Shown: positions 1-12,438 of the stretch, in pieces
Layout: each line of letters begins with the position of its first letter
How positions within the stretch are numbered: position 1 is the stretch's first letter
Assembly (NCBI GenBank): GCA_904063045.1
Contig: CAJFCJ010000019.1
Span: 1,813,700 to 1,877,699 of the forward strand
Source of the DNA: Dimorphilus gyrociliatus
Taxonomy: Eukaryota > Annelida > Polychaeta > Dinophilidae
DNA length: 64,000 nucleotides
Direction of reading: 5' to 3'
Notes under the pieces: generated by a model
Databases searched by the model: none
What the model saw: only the letters and a program-made list of their open reading frames with translations
Told to the model about the DNA's origin: nothing
Made by a program: the position numbers and the translations under genes

Positions 1-1287
1 AGAGTAAGAGTTTTATCAATGATTAATTTAATTCTTTTATGTAATAAATAATATTAATAGGGGAATTAAGGAAAAGAATTTTTTTCTTCATTATGAAGTA
101 AGATACTCTTTGAATATTTTATTTCTTTGAAATTTATTCTCAATCTCTCTCTCTATATATATATATAGTTTCCTCCATATGCTACGAACGAGGTTGGAAG
201 GTTAAATTGGGGAAGGAGAGAAATTGGACATGGCGCTTTAGCAGAAAGAGCGTTGAGACCGCTCATTCCGTCAAATTTTCCTTTCACCTTAAGATTATCT
301 GCAGAAGTACTTGAATCTAATGGATCCTCCTCTATGGCTTCGGTTTGCGCTGGAAGTCTTGCATTGTATGATGCTGGAGTCCCTATCGACGAAGCAGCAG
401 CAGGAGTTGCTATTGGACTTATGACAAAGGATGATGATTATAGAGTTCTAACAGATTTATTGGTTGGCTCAGAATATTTTTTTTTAATATCAAATTTGAC
501 GAATTCTGAATTCAACTTTCAAACAAACAGGGTATTGAAGATTACATGGGTGATATGGACTTTAAATTAGCTGGCACAAAGCAGGGTGTTACGGCAATAC
601 AAGCCGATATTAAAATTCCAGGAGTGCCTTTGAAAATTATGATGGAAGCCATCCAAAAAGGAATGCAGGCAAAGAAGAAAATTTTAGATAAAATGAATGC
701 TGTATTACCAAATCCAAGCGAACCAAAATCAAATAGACCAGTCGTAGAAGAAATCGAAGTTCCACTCCAAAAAAGAGCGAAATTTCTTGGAGCTGGAGGC
801 TTTAATCTTAAAAGGATATTACTTGATACAGGAGTTTCAATCACGCAAATCGACGATACTAAATTTAATATATTCGCTCCAAATTCTGATAGTTTCAATG
901 AAGCTAGAGAAAAAATTGATGAATTGTTGCAAGATGAGGTTAATACTTTTTTTTATTAGTTGATTGATTTATTGCTCATAGCTATTATAATCTATTTAAC
1001 AGAAAGAGATTACACTAGAGTTCGGAGCAATTTATGACGCTTCTATTGTTGAAATAAGAGATTACGGCGTTATGGTTAAATTATACGAAACTATGCAACC
1101 ATCTTTAATACATGTATCGCAATTGGATCAAAAAAGAGTTCAGCATCCATCGGCTCTCGGTCTAGAAGTTGGACAAGAGATTAAAGTTAAATATTTCGGA
1201 AGAGATCCAGCCGATGGCAAAATGCGTTTATCCCGTAAAGTTTTACAAACGACAAATCCAGTTGCTAGATCAACTTTAAAAAAATAA
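1..1287 (+). CDS. PNPT1: Polyribonucleotide nucleotidyltransferase 1, mitochondrial (3' part)
   Basis: C-terminal 328 residues of PNPase, the phosphorolytic 3'-5' exoribonuclease and RNA importer of mitochondria. Exons are 169-462, 531-938 and 1003-1287 (all phase 0, stop at 1285-1287). Position 3 is probably the end of the preceding exon (aga|gtaag). Exon 169-462 holds the second RNase PH core (NEVG..., [32 protein letters not shown]). Exon 531-938 continues with [10 protein letters not shown] and the KH domain ([13 protein letters not shown]). The last exon is the S1 domain ([20 protein letters not shown], then the [13 protein letters not shown] tail). Introns are 68 and 64 bp. The 5' part lies outside the window. 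Identity is firm from unbroken family motifs. Confidence 0.96.
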
Positions 1288-1586
1288 TTTAGGCCTAAAA
1301 CTCTATTTGTTAAATATTTTGTATTTAAAAAATGACGGTTAATATTAATTTTAAATAAAAACATAAAAAAGGTAAGAGAGCCTAAGCACAGCAAAAAAAC
1401 GAATGATCTATAATTTTCCATCAGAAATTAGTTAATAAATTAATAAAGTAAAATAACCTATTAAAAAACGTTAGATATTTTTGATTGTTTAAAAGCGTCG
1501 ATTTGAACCTAAAACACAAAAAAGACCTAAAAAAAAACAGAAAAACAATACAATAAAGGAAAAAGAAGAAAGAATCACTAAAAAGC

Positions 1587-2782
1587 ATGAGAAGAACAAT
1601 GGGAACTATGAATGAAAATGATAGAAATAATAACAATAACAGAAGATCTAGAAGTATTAATAAGAAAAAACATAGTACTACAAATAGTATAAAGAATTTT
1701 GATAAATATATTATTAATCCTTCACCTGTAATCTCTGATTGGACAATTCCGCATATACATTTAATCAAGTTAACAGCCACAATTGAAGAAAAACCAACTA
1801 AAATTGATACCAAATCACCAGCCGTCCTTAAATATCGAACGCCTCATTTTGAGTAAAAAATATCTCCCTTTTCTTGGGTCATTTAAAATTCTAATTACTT
1901 TTTAATATATTTTTTTTTCTTTAAAAAAAAAAGAGCTAGGGCTACAGTTCAAATTCCTTGTATCGAAAGTGAGGTTGCCGTTCAAATCGGTTGGATTCAG
2001 ACGTGTACTGATATGATATTTTTAAACACCTACGATAATATTGGAGTGTCTGTATTTATAAATTTTTAACGATATATTTGTATATCTATAATAGAAAAGT
2101 TGTTTAATATAGGACAAGTTGGGAATTTCCGGAATTAGATACAGAGATGCGTCGAATTTCGGCTAGAAAAGGTCGATCGATAGCAATGATATCGGATTCT
2201 GATGGTAAACATTATCCATGGTATGGTGCAAAGACAGAAATGAAAACTATTCGTGGTCCAACTACAAAGCCAACAGAAGTTACTGTGGTAATGGACGATA
2301 ATTTTTTCCCCAATGTTACTTGGTATATACCTGAGCATACTTGGGGTAAACAACCTAGATTACAGCATATCTATAGAAAGCAGCATTTCCTAACTTCTTT
2401 GGCTTTGAGGATTAATTCTAAAATTCACGTTATCAAAACAATAGCTTGGCATATGGAAATTGAAATTGACGTTAATCCCGAAAAGAGGCAAGCATCGTTA
2501 GTTGGACCATATTATCAAGATCAGCCAGAACTATTAAAAGAAGCGGTAAAAATTTCACGTTCAGCTTTAAATCCACCAAATGCGAATAATTGTCAAACTT
2601 TAATATGGAGACCTTTCAAACCAGAATTAGGTTCACCAACAATAATTGTACCTCCAAAAGATTTTAAAATACCAATTGATCAATATCTAAGCGAAACTAA
2701 GGATAAAATTCGTCATTTTCACAATTATCTACCACTTCACCACGTAATACACAATTATGTCGAACCAGCGGAAGAAGATTAA
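1587..2782 (+). CDS. FAM78 family protein
   Basis: Three exons, 1587-1852, 1934-2047 and 2113-2782, give 349 aa. Family hallmarks are the early segment with LKYRTPHFEARA, the middle VQIGWIQTCTDMIFLNTYDNIG followed by SWEFPEL, then SDSDGKHYPWYG, a DDNFFPNVTW block, and the C-terminal ANNCQTLIWRPFKP ... IIVPPK. Human FAM78A/B share this order; the family has no established function. The first ~45 residues (Asn/Arg-rich) are not conserved and nearby ATGs at 1599 or 1608 could also start it. Same strand as PNPT1, 300 bp downstream. No signal peptide or membrane span is seen. The phase-2 junctions (ga|a and gt|g) restore the family sequence exactly. Confidence 0.88.
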
Positions 2783-3322
2783 AAAACGAAACAATAAGGA
2801 AAAAGAACCAATCATATTGTCTATTTCCTCTATCTTTCTTCCTTTAATAATTGTTTTTCTTTTTTTTTTCAATTGATAAAATTTTCATCACCTTGTTTCC
2901 ATCTTTTCAAGGTAACAAAGTACTCAGCCACATTTCAATTTTACCATTTAGTATTATAGTAGACTAAGGAAATAGTCGATTTTTTTTCTTATATATATCT
3001 ATATATAAATCTGACACAAACAAGATAAAAGCTGTTGCAGAGACTCTTTTCTTAAAGGAATAATCATTATGATGATAATCTTATTTTAAGATAAATAGAC
3101 TTTTCCAATGATATCAATATTAAATGTATATTTATTTTCGTTAAAGCACACTAAAATTGACCTTGACGTATCTTAATGAGTATCGCGGTCGTTGTACAAA
3201 ATACACGGCGTAGTTTTCTACGGTGAGTTACACATGTTAAAGCGTAACATGCAAATGAGGTTGATTTGCAGATATTTCCTTTTTTTTCATATATACGTAA
3301 TTGATTCATAAAATCGTATTTT
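2783..3322. other. Intergenic region 5' of the U4atac gene
   Basis: AT-rich spacer with a polyT run near 2858 and TA-rich sequence near 2990-3008. From about 3190 the composition changes and short perfect hairpins appear (separate entry). No protein gene seen. Confidence 0.5.
3205..3275 (+). promoter_or_regulatory. Hairpin-rich putative snRNA promoter with octamer
   Basis: Three adjacent inverted repeats: CGTAG-tttt-CTACG (flanked by CAC/GTG), CATGTTA-aagcg-TAACATG and GCAAAT-gaggttg-ATTTGC. The sequence ATGCAAAT at 3249-3256 is the octamer motif used in the distal element of vertebrate snRNA promoters. It sits about 70 bp before the U4atac start, close to where a proximal sequence element would be expected. 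Promoter function is inferred; it could also be a separate small structured RNA. Confidence 0.35.
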
Positions 3323-3452
3323 AACCGTCTTTGTCTTGGGGTGAGCGCCTTTTCGATGAGGTTTACTGAGAGGAGGCCTGCTGACACCGAGATTAAAAAT
3401 TTACCCCTACCGTTTGCCTTTGTTGGTGAATAGGTAGAATTTTTAGAGCCCG
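3323..3452 (+). ncRNA. RNU4ATAC: U4atac minor spliceosomal snRNA
   Basis: Resembles animal U4atac over its length. The 5' end AACCGTCTTTGTCTTGGGGT corresponds to the U6atac-pairing region. Next is a 5' stem-loop whose arms GCCTTTTC and GAGGAGGC pair over 8 bp (with G-U) around a kink-turn loop (GATGAGG...CTGA), the expected 15.5K/PRPF31 binding site. Then comes CTGCTGACACC, the stem I region (human CUGCUAACGCC), and a 3' domain ending in an Sm site AATTTTTAG at 3438-3446. Length near 130 nt matches the family. It would act in the U4atac/U6atac.U5 tri-snRNP that removes U12-type introns. The exact 3' end is uncertain. Confidence 0.8.
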
Positions 3453-3719
3453 AAAAGGCATATAATCATTTATTGAACTTATTAATAATATACGAGAATT
3501 TGACACGATTACTTGTTCTCACGTATTGAAGGTTTATAAGATAAAAAAAATCTGACACATTTTTTCAATTCTGTTTTAATCATATGAAAGTCATATGCCT
3601 GAATTTACTATACTGCACTTCTGACAGTTAACTAAAGAAATACTTAATTCTCATAAACAATAACCTACAAGGAATAAACATTACAACAATATTCAAAAAT
3701 AAGTCTAGTAATTTCTTCT

Positions 3720-6290
<2,571 letters not shown>

Positions 6291-6987
6291 AGATAGAGCA
6301 ACAGTTCCAAGACGAGGAGAACCAAGGAGAGAAGCTGTATGGCAGGTATTCTTTGAAAAGAACGAAGCTAACATTAACAAAATGGCTATCAATATTATTT
6401 AAAGTAGTTCCGTTGGCGTATTACTTGATTCTACTACGACTCTTATTGGTGATTTTATTACGTCTTAAATATAATATTATTAACGATCTTATAGATATTT
6501 TAGTCGGTATTGATAGTTAATATCTTAAGCTATTTAGTGATTTAATTTAACTTATAAGACGTGAAATGAGAATAACCTGTCGAACTAAATTAGTTGCATT
6601 TTTTTCCGCGGTTCATTTCAAATGTATGGTCTATTTAAAATGTTACAAGTAATGAATAATAATCAAACATTACATGAAAGGAATGCTAGGCGAGTTAAAT
6701 ACTTAAATTAAAAGGAAGAAATACAATTCTATTGTTTTATTATTTAAAAGGAACATTCGATATTTCGCATGTTAATTGAAATACTAAATTTTTAAATAAA
6801 AAGAAAGATCGAAACGATATTAAGTAAATGTAAAATAAATGAATTTCACTAGCAAATGTTTACTTGTATAATTTTATTTAAAAAAGTTATTATTGATTTA
6901 AATTACAAAAGGCAATATATGAAGAAAAAAAAAATCTCTTGTGTATGCATAATTTGTTTGATCAATATGTACATGCTTATTTATAAT
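6291..6987. other. Spacer between DDX5-like and ANAPC13 genes
   Basis: Holds the upstream region of the helicase gene and the 3' flank of ANAPC13 (both on the minus strand). AT-rich with several AATAAA-like sites; no further gene recognised. Confidence 0.5.
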
Positions 6988-7194
6988 TCAATTACGATTG
7001 AGATTTTGATTGCTAATCTCCCTATCTTTCCATGTGTTTTCTTGTTCGATCACTTGGTCAGGTTCGTTGTCTTGATCGTTGTATATATAATCTTCTCTAG
7101 GTATATTTATGTCCTCCGACGGTAAAACATCTTTTCGCCAGTCATCGTCAATAATGTCAATAAGATAACCATCATTTAAAGCTTTTGTGTCCAT
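6988..7194 (-). CDS. ANAPC13: Anaphase-promoting complex subunit 13
   Basis: Single-exon 68-aa acidic protein, close in length to the 74-aa human APC13. It begins MDTKALNDGYLIDIIDDDWR and continues DVLPSEDINIP, the conserved N-terminal signature (human MDSEV..DGRILDLIDDAWRED.LP.EDV.IP). A Trp near the C-terminus (ENTWKDREI) matches the family's KWTDLAL. APC13 is a small structural subunit of the APC/C ubiquitin ligase that stabilises the TPR subunits. The upstream region carries the ACCGGT inverted repeat. Call is firm at the N-terminus, weaker at the divergent tail. Confidence 0.9.
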   Translation of the reverse strand: MDTKALNDGYLIDIIDDDWRKDVLPSEDINIPREDYIYNDQDNEPDQVIEQENTWKDREISNQNLNRN

Positions 7195-8632
7195 TGCGAA
7201 ATATCATCAATTGTATGCGCAATTATAGTTTTAAAGGCGCAATCGATAACGTTTCCAATTCGTTAAACAACAGAAAAGAATTCAAACAGTCCAGCCAAAG
7301 TAATGTAGTATCCCTATTCTACTAAGGCGAAATATTCTTAATTTATGAATAAACCGGTAAGACACCGGTTGTAAGGTATTAGAAAAAAGCGGAACCGGTG
7401 TCTTTGTTATAAATGATACAAAGAACTCCCACAAATATTTTCAATAATACTTTTCTTTTTTCTTTTTTTTTAGAAATACTCATTGTTATAGAATTTGAAC
7501 TATGTCGGTTATTTTAACTTGTTTAAAATGTGTTTGAACTAGTTGGCCGTCTATTTCTCATAAAATATTTCCACAATAGAACATAATAGTTACAAAGCCA
7601 TTATTAAACTATCATAATTTACTAATTAATATTGGTGAAAAGAAATAATATTGTTCACAAGTTGTAAAGATATATAAATAGTAAAATATATGCTCGGAAA
7701 ATCGCTAATACTATAATTCGTTATTCACTTAAATAGAAAATTATAGAAAGGTAAAGAAGGAAGAAAACGATGGGGAAAGAGATTTTGTGGTAAAAGTTAA
7801 CAATTAATAAAATTGGGTTAATATTTACTTAAAAAAGTATAATTTTATTAAAAAACATATCATACACATCGTAGGTGTTGCTCTTTAGCTATTAGCATTG
7901 CTTTACTAGCTTAGTCAAAGCGAAAAAGGTCAATCGAAAATTGCTTAATTCAATATATGGTATTATTGAATTTTAGATGAGGTCTACAGTTTTTTCCCTT
8001 TTTTTTTACAAATAGATTTAAATTTGTTATTTTTTCTCTATAAGAAACATTAATATATATAAATTTATATATAAAAGAGTATATAGAGTATATACTGTAT
8101 ATATACTAATATATATATAATCATATAGAAAGATGGAAGAAGAAAGAACCAGAGAAAATTTATTATTTTGTACTTTATGAAGGAGAAAATAAGTTAGAAT
8201 TCATAATACTAATAAACCTGACATAAACTATAAAAAAACTAGGTTATAATAGTTAAAAATAAAAACAAATAGTAGTTGCTTTTAGCTTGGGATAGGCTGT
8301 TCATGTTTTTTTAGTGACACTCTAAAATATATTTAACTGAGTGATAGGCTTACAAAATATATTTTAATGTTTTATTGTCAATATTCCGGGCCTAAATAGC
8401 TTTTTTTGTTTTTTCGAATGATATAGGGACAAACAAATACAAACAATATATAAATAAAAACTAAAGTGCAAAGAGAAATTAGGGAGTAAAACTTATCATT
8501 TTTCCTTTTAAAGATAGATAATAAGTAAAAAGGTAATAGGGTTTTAGGTTTTGTTTTCCTGTATTTTTTTTGATTGTCGATGTTGCAATAAAGAAAATTG
8601 AAAGGAAAATAATAAATAAAAGATTCAATTCA
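7195..8632. other. Spacer with ANAPC13 promoter region and TA-rich sequence
   Basis: Next to ANAPC13 the sequence is moderately GC-containing and has the ACCGGT inverted repeat. From 7430 it is AT-rich, with a TA tract and a TATACTGTAT core near 8040-8120. No coding exon was recognised. Confidence 0.5.
7351..7404. repeat. Perfect 12-bp inverted repeat with three ACCGGT cores
   Basis: Arms AAGACACCGGTT (7359-7370) and AACCGGTGTCTT (7393-7404) are exact reverse complements separated by 22 nt. A third AACCGGT lies at 7352-7358. AACCGGTT is the consensus bound by Grainyhead/CP2 factors. The block is 160-210 bp upstream of the ANAPC13 ATG, so a promoter element is plausible; a hairpin RNA is the alternative. 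Confidence 0.6.
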
Positions 8633-9799
8633 TCACTTTCCTTTTTGAATGCGTCCTGATCCCTTTGATTGATAATATATTCTTCTTTTATCATTTCTTA
8701 TCATAGTTTGAAGGAATCTTCTTAATGAATTTTCATCCACTTCCTCGTTATTGGTATTTACTGAGGAAAGTGACAGCAGCAGATAAAAAAAGGTTACTAT
8801 GGGATTAGATTATGAAGAAATGTATTATTACCTTGTCTTTTTTCCATTATTTGATCTATTAAAATGAATAAACAATGAAAAGTAAGTTTAATTCGATGGA
8901 AAAAAATTAAATAGTTTTATTTTTAGTTCAAGTTCTAACCTTTAATAAGAAAATCTTTTAGAAAAGATCTGAAGAGTGGTCCTCCTATGGAAAAAGATTA
9001 TTAATTATTGAACAGTCATAAATGCGTATCCAGATAAAAAAAGAGAATGACCTTTAATAGATAATGAAATAGCTATTTATTGAAATGTCTCGCTAATTAC
9101 TGAAAGAGCTTATTTTAAAACTTACTCAATAACTCGATCGCCTCACCATTTGCTCCGTTCTTCTCCATATCTAAAAGCATTAAAAATGTAAAAATAACTA
9201 GTAAAATTGAACGGTAACTTGAACCTGAAAAGGGTTTATTTGTTCACTTTACTAGATAATTGAAAATTTGCGTGATTGAGTTATTTGTACAGAAAGCTTT
9301 ATTAATGGAATAGAAATTATAAATAACTGAAAAAGTTTATTTTTTTTTGTTTTATCGATACAAACTATATTTTTTTTATAAAAAGAAAGTAAAAACTTTT
9401 TAATTAATACTTTTTTCATTTTTTTATCTATAATATCAATAAAAATAACCTTTTTTTTTAGAGTATTCTAAGCAATTTAATGAATGAATGTAAACTTTAT
9501 AAATGGTAAGTGTAGGGCGTCTAATTTTTTATTTTTAATGCGTAGAAAATATTTATACGAGTATATATTTAATATATACTATAAATATATACTATATATA
9601 ATGTATATATACTGTATATACTCCTTTTTTTTTTAGTTAAAGAATATCATTCACTTATATTACGAACGTTTACACGCAAACATACCGTCTCTCTCATTCA
9701 CTTACTCACACATACACACTCTCTTCTCTACTTACCCTGATATTGTAAAGAATGGATTGAAAATAAACAAGTTAAGAAAAGTACTAAAATCTTTTTCAT
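8633..9799 (-). CDS. Secreted peptide precursor (neuropeptide/hormone-like)
   Basis: Four small exons, 9736-9799, 9126-9170, 8832-8855 (24-nt microexon) and 8633-8760, join in matching phase (1-1-1) to 86 aa. Exon 1 is a signal peptide (MKKILVLFLTCLFSIHSLQY). A short acidic spacer then ends in MEKR, a dibasic cleavage site, followed by Gln (possible pyroglutamate). The remaining 43 residues are basic and helical-looking (SLRRFLQTMIRNDKRRIYY) and finish in QKGK, where C-terminal Gly-Lys is the usual amidation signal. This layout is typical of CRF/DH44/egg-laying-hormone-type precursors, but the sequence was not matched to a family. All four splice pairs are GT-AG. Confidence 0.6.
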
Positions 9800-10199
9800 C
9801 TCTATGAATTGTTCCAATCAACATTCAACGCTAAAATGAAGTGACGTCTAAAGCTAATGTGGATTTTATAAGCCCCGCCCAGATATGATAATAATTTTTT
9901 ATAGTTCTTGTACTTATAGTTCTTTTTAAAGTTCATCGGCTTATTTTTTAACTTTATAAGAATAAAAAAATCAATAAGTTCCCGTCTGACTATTTTATTT
10001 TAGACTATCGATTACTATTTAACACTTTTGAGTATACATAACCTATCTTTCCATATCGTTTTCTATTTAAAAGCAATTATCCAATATTGCTAATAAATAT
10101 TGCAGGTTTAGGAGAAAAGGCTATTTTTTATATCTAATTAATTTTCGTAGGAATATAGATTCCATATGCGATATCTATATATATATATATATATGGATG

Positions 10200-10230
<31 letters not shown>

Positions 10231-10259
10231 TTAACATATATATATATATATATAGATGA
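9800..10259. other. Spacer with TA microsatellite
   Basis: Upstream region of the secreted-peptide gene, then an interrupted (TA)n tract at about 10171-10254. No gene recognised. Confidence 0.5.
10171..10254. repeat. Interrupted (TA)n microsatellite
   Basis: TA repeat broken by GGATG, TTTA and TTTAACA; lies between the secreted-peptide gene and the hypothetical ORF. Confidence 0.85.
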
Positions 10260-10523
10260 AATGCAAACATACAGATTTTGATTGTAATGTATTGGAAATA
10301 ATAGTACAATAACATTGACGAGGTTTAAATACAAGTGACGGCTTTTTTTGAATCCAAAAGTCCTTGTTAGTAAAGCTGTTTTAGGTACACTAACAAAAAA
10401 TATGCAGTTCGTTAATACACCTTCAATGCAATTGACGCTATTCAAATCATTTTGATCAAGTTCTATTGGCTGCTTTATAGATTTTATTCTCCACCCTTGC
10501 CCTTCCTTTTCAATATCTCCCAC
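10260..10523 (-). CDS. Hypothetical ORF, possibly one exon of an unrecognised gene
   Basis: An ATG-initiated frame starts MGDIEKEGQGWRIKSIKQPI and is coding-like for about 85 residues before running into the TA microsatellite, where the frame becomes Ile/Tyr repeats and stops at 10134. No family recognised, no signal peptide at the start. It lies head-to-head with the claudin-like gene (149 bp apart), so it may be the first exon of a divergently transcribed gene, or a chance frame. Low confidence. Confidence 0.25.
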
Positions 10524-10671
10524 ATATGAATAACTATAGGAAATTTAAACAGGTAGCCGATTCCTTTCTTCTTCGGTCTATTCCGAGATTATATGTTCTT
10601 AATAGTTGAAGAGACCTTACTTTTGACAACGCCCCCGTATTGAAATCACTCATTTATCAGTTATAGCGAAA

Positions 10672-11541
10672 ATGTGTACGAAGGGTGTCGTTTCCTCTCC
10701 TATCATTGTGAAGGCATTATTGTTTTTAATTCTTCCCATCAATGTTATTTGTAGCTTATTTTCTTTTGTCGCACCATTTTGGTTGTTGAGAAAGATTACG
10801 ATGAAAGCTACAAGTCCTACTAGAGATGTAACACGCATAATTATGAAAGGACTTTGGATGACTTGTCAGGATGGAGGTGTTGACTTTGCAGGAAAAGAGG
10901 AAACCGGTACCACCTGTTCCAAGTACGATGATGATACCGTTTTAGGTGAGTTGATCGTTATTTTTATTCACTTACAGAACGTTCTTTTCACAAAATTGTA
11001 TTTTATTGAAGACTACTTTAACGTCTCAAGAATTTTTATGACTGTGGGAACATTTTGCACATGCGTTTGTCTTGTTGGAGTAATCTTTTTCGTTATTCGG
11101 CTAAAAGGTTTAAGAATCATCGCCTTTTGTAACGTTCTCTCAGCTGTTGCAGGTTAGATTTTGGGAGGGGTCATACTTTAAATTTTAGGCCTATTTAAAA
11201 TGAAAAAAATTTTTTGTTTAGCTGTGTCGAAGACAGTTTGTGTTACTATTCAAGGAATTGATTATAGAATAGTCCAGAAGGCCACAGGGTTTGACTTACA
11301 TGCATCTTTTTATATTGGCTGTATAAGTTCACTGTTATCATTACTTTCGGTTTTCTTCATTTCGCTATTGCTGATTAACTACTACTCCGGAAAATACGAA
11401 GAGGAAAGCGTCGATGACAATTACATTTCGAGACCAAGATACGGAGGTAATTATAAAGGACCACCAATTGGAAGACAAATGAGACCACAGTCGTTCGAAT
11501 ACGGCCGAATTCACTCTCAAATGCCTGGAGTTCGTTATTAA
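10672..11541 (+). CDS. Claudin/PMP22-like four-transmembrane protein
   Basis: Exons 10672-10945, 11012-11152 and 11222-11541 give 244 aa. TM1 is at residues ~13-37, followed by an extracellular loop with KGLWMTCQDG ... C, the W-GLW-C-C signature of the claudin/PMP22/EMP superfamily. TM2 (FMTVGTFCTCVCLVGVIFFV), TM3 and TM4 (FYIGCISSLLSLLSVFFISL) follow, with a ~55-residue Arg/Gly/Pro/Tyr-rich cytoplasmic tail. Such proteins form septate or tight junction strands or modulate membranes. The conserved loop-to-TM2 junction (DYFNVSRIF) is restored by removing a 66-bp intron, which is itself an open in-frame stretch. Exact subfamily not assignable. Confidence 0.72.
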
Positions 11542-12438
11542 TCAAGATGACTTTAATTCCTTTCCATAGAAATTTCATAATTTAACAAGTGAGCATAACC
11601 CATGCAATAGTGATCAATCGTTCTACCTATGACTTCCTTTTATGCATGAAAAGATGAAAACGTTTATATTTTTCTACTTTTAGATATATGTATAAATACT
11701 TTTTAAAAAATACAAAGAATCGATTTTGGTTCATTTATATCATTAAAGAAATTGTTCAATACTATGAATTTTATATTAAAGAAATATCTTGTAAAAATGC
11801 GAATATGTCAAATTTTTTTCAATTAAAAAAATAAACTCCCTGTTACCCTTTCTCCCCTTTCCCTTACTGTGTAATCAATGAAGATATATTTATAGAATTA
11901 TATACTAGTGTATATTTATTTATAACTCTACAGTATATAAACAATAAATACTAGTTTTTTTTTAGATTAATGCCCTCGGTTGTAAAGAATTCGCAAGCCT
12001 GTATTCCTTATTTTTTTCCACGAATATTTGCACACCGTCAAGTAAAACGACAACGCAACTATACGAAAAAAAATGACAATATTTAAAAAATATGGCAATA
12101 TACGCGCGTATATTATAACAACTGGAACAATTCTAAACCGAATAGCTTAACCAACTACATGTTTTCGATAGCACCAAAAATTGTTTATAAATGACATTAA
12201 ATGTGGCACGAACTTGACTAGATATAGCAGTTGTTTTTTTTTTGTTTACCTTAATTATACAGGCAGGATTGTTACTTAATTGTATATATATATACAGTAT
12301 ATATATATATATATATGTGTATGTGTATGTGTGTGTGTTTATATTGTTCTTTTTTTTAATATTTTTTGTTTCTTTTCGCTTCCTTTAGCAAGCTTGGCAA
12401 GAAATTGTCCTTTTTTTCTCTTTTTTTTTCGTAAAGTT
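11542..12438. other. Convergent 3' spacer with TA/TG microsatellite
   Basis: 3' flanks of the claudin-like and SOS genes, which converge. AATAAA sites occur near 11831 and 11943. A (TA)n tract with embedded TATACAGTATA and a short TG run lies at 12283-12340. No gene seen. Confidence 0.55.

Noticed and set aside
3151-3387. Minus-strand 78-codon ORF
   Set aside because: Lies over the U4atac gene and its hairpin-rich upstream region on the opposite strand; no protein family resemblance.
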